Source: an uncultured Gaiellaceae bacterium
GTDB lineage: Bacteria > Actinomycetota > Thermoleophilia > Gaiellales > Gaiellaceae
Length of the DNA stretch: 5,686 bases
Assembly (NCBI GenBank): GCA_955652075.1
Contig: CATPAS010000001.1
Span: 1 to 5,686 of the forward strand
Direction of reading: 5' to 3'
Part shown: positions 4,683 to 5,686 of the stretch, one piece after another
How positions within the stretch are numbered: position 1 is the stretch's first letter
How the letters are laid out: every line of letters starts with the position of its first letter
Translations under genes and position numbers: made by a program
Notes under the pieces: generated by a model
What the model was told of the DNA's origin: nothing
Seen by the model: only the letters and a program-made list of their open reading frames with translations
Databases searched by the model: none

Positions 4683-5471
4683 CTATGCGGACAGGGCGTG
4701 GGCAAGTTGACGGCATACCTCCGGCGTTCCCGCTGCTACGACCCGTGAACGCCCTTCGACGTCGAGCGGTGCGGCGGCGAAAGGCGCCGCCTCCGGAAGG
4801 TCGATCGCCAGGCCGCGCTCGAGGACGAGAAGCTGGGCCGCCGCGATGTCCACCGCACGCGCCGGCTTGAGCGAGCAGACGGCGTCGATGCGGCCGGCGG
4901 CCAGGTGGCAGAGCGACAGGGCCAGCGAGCCCATGATGCGCAGCCGATAGGCGAGATCGACGACGGCCGCCGCCTTCTCGGCGACCGAGACCGTCTGCGT
5001 CGCCTCGAACGCGAGGATCTCGATTCGCTCCTTCGGCAGCTCGCCCTGGAGCGGTCTCCCATCGAGCCTCGCTCCCTCGCCGCGGATCGCCGTCCACTCT
5101 TCCTCGGTGCCGAAGTCGTGGACGAAGCCGAAATCGACGTCACCCATGGTCGGACCGGAAGCGACTGCGATGGAAAGAGCGAAGAACCCGATGCCTCGCT
5201 TCGCGTTGAGCGAGCCGTCGATCGGATCGATCACGACATAGGTCGCACCGTCACCGATGACGCCGACCTCCTCCGAGACAATCGTCAGTCCGTCGAGCCC
5301 GTCGAAGCGAGCGAGGATCACGCGTTCGGCTGCTGCGTCGATCGCGGTCGTGTCGTCGCCGCCCATTCCCGACCCGACGACCGGCTCGCGGTCGGAGCGC
5401 CCGGGCAGCTCGGCGAGCACGCCGCGAACGTCCTCGACCGCAGCGCGGCAGAGGCCGAACCAGTCAGTCAA
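4683..5471 (-). CDS. Inositol monophosphatase family protein (IMPase/FBPase-like)
   Basis: The 262-residue protein belongs to the Mg-dependent, lithium-sensitive phosphatase superfamily that hydrolyses myo-inositol-1-phosphate, fructose-1,6-bisphosphate or related substrates. It shows VSEEVG at 65-70 (E67/E68, metal ligand), the signature DPIDGS at 82-87 (D82, D85), the RGEGARLDGRPL stretch (130-141) and the C-terminal MGSLALSLCHLAAGRIDAV (180-198) followed by VDIAAA (D208, third metal-ligand position; the usual Trp before it is Val). The segment GMGGDDTTAID (35-45) resembles archaeal dual IMPase/FBPase enzymes more than the bacterial SuhB type. The start is taken as TTG 5471, in a TTGACTGA that also contains the stop of the upstream gene. 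This gives the standard family length of about 260; the longer open frame upstream is arginine- and serine-rich shadow. Possible roles include inositol supply for mycothiol or phosphatidylinositol, but this is inference. Confidence 0.88.
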   Translation of the reverse strand: MTDWFGLCRAAVEDVRGVLAELPGRSDREPVVGSGMGGDDTTAIDAAAERVILARFDGLDGLTIVSEEVGVIGDGATYVVIDPIDGSLNAKRGIGFFALSIAVASGPTMGDVDFGFVHDFGTEEEWTAIRGEGARLDGRPLQGELPKERIEILAFEATQTVSVAEKAAAVVDLAYRLRIMGSLALSLCHLAAGRIDAVCSLKPARAVDIAAAQLLVLERGLAIDLPEAAPFAAAPLDVEGRSRVVAAGTPEVCRQLAHALSA

Positions 5472-5686
5472 GCGGGTGGAAGAGGAGGCCCGACGTGAGC
5501 TTGGGATAGAAGTACGTGCTCTTCTGCGGCATCGTCTCGCCGCGCCGTGCGACCGCCCAGACGTCCTCGATGCGGGTGGGGCGAAGCAGGAACGCAGCTT
5601 CGGCGTCGCCGCGGTCGACGGTTGCAACGGCGTCGGCACGCTGCGGCGTATAGGTCACTCCTTCCGGTGCGATCCGCTCGACGATC
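5464..5686 (-). CDS. DUF1015 family protein, C-terminal part
   Basis: The last 73 residues of a minus-strand protein are visible; it begins beyond the right edge, and the complete codons start at 5685. The stretch AAFLLRPTRIEDVWAVARRG, then GETMPQKSTYFYPKLTSGLL and HPLD before the stop, is the characteristic end of DUF1015 (COG4198) proteins, which have no established biochemical function that I can name with confidence. Full-length members are about 400 residues, so roughly four fifths is missing here. Its TGA lies inside TTGACTGA, whose first triplet is the start of the phosphatase, an 8-nt overlap. The two are therefore probably translationally coupled, and this gene is an upstream member of the same unit. 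The ATG-like and GTG codons near 5658 are internal. Confidence 0.85.
   Translation of the reverse strand, partial: IVERIAPEGVTYTPQRADAVATVDRGDAEAAFLLRPTRIEDVWAVARRGETMPQKSTYFYPKLTSGLLFHPLD

Noticed and set aside
3599..4870. A long plus-strand open frame of 423 codons
   Set aside because: It runs antisense through the polymerase, GNAT and phosphatase genes, has no recognisable motif, and becomes Arg/Pro/Ser-rich. It is a typical high-GC shadow.
5472..5639. Extension of the phosphatase upstream of TTG 5471
   Set aside because: The added residues are Ser/Arg-rich shadow of the DUF1015 coding region, and the TTG start gives the standard family length.
1..5686. CRISPR array, tRNA or rRNA gene, insertion sequence, attachment site
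   Set aside because: No spaced repeats, cloverleaf with CCA end, transposase motif or terminal inverted repeats were seen on either strand. Nearly every base is accounted for by coding sequence.

Overview
The window is chromosomal DNA from a high-GC bacterium, with GC-biased third codon positions and ATG, GTG and TTG starts. The gene content fits an actinobacterium: a DUF1028 protein, a stand-alone LigD-type polymerase, a DUF59-Mrp ATPase, a short Ldh-family oxidoreductase and a DUF1015 protein. The wording of several proteins recalls class Thermoleophilia (Solirubrobacterales/Gaiellales), probably from an environmental genome. That placement is inference from remembered family resemblance, not from a search. 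I see no mobile element, tRNA, rRNA or CRISPR array, and no sign of recent transfer.

Layout from left to right. Positions 1-294 (+) hold the C-terminal end of a DUF1028 protein, which converges on a two-gene minus-strand unit through a shared CTAG. That unit is read from right to left: a short Ldh-family oxidoreductase (1681 to 941), then a CE4 polysaccharide deacetylase (944 to 291), coupled by an ATGA overlap. A cupin protein (1691-2200, +) is divergent from the Ldh gene with only 9 bp between the two start codons. A CATACT/TATGCT sequence there could act as a shared, leaderless, bidirectional -10 region. The cupin gene converges on a second minus-strand unit across 19 bp that carry a 10-bp direct repeat and part of a small hairpin.

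The second unit runs from the right edge down to 2220. In transcription order it encodes a DUF1015 protein (C-terminus only), an inositol monophosphatase-family phosphatase, a GNAT acetyltransferase, a LigD-type polymerase/primase and a DUF59-Mrp Fe-S/NTPase protein. Its junctions are an 8-nt overlap, a 12-nt gap, an 8-nt overlap and a 4-nt overlap, so it is very probably one transcript with termination-reinitiation coupling. The functions look mixed: small-molecule phosphatase, acetylation, DNA end repair and Fe-S cluster handling. No single pathway is obvious.

Only about 40 bp of the window (9 + 19 + 12) lie outside coding sequence, so there is no gene-free stretch of any size. I found no convincing undescribed system. 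The points most worth checking are the divergent start region, the loss of the CPxC motif in Mrp, the deacetylase that lacks a visible export signal and sits behind an oxidoreductase, and the very short Ldh protein with an altered active-site segment.
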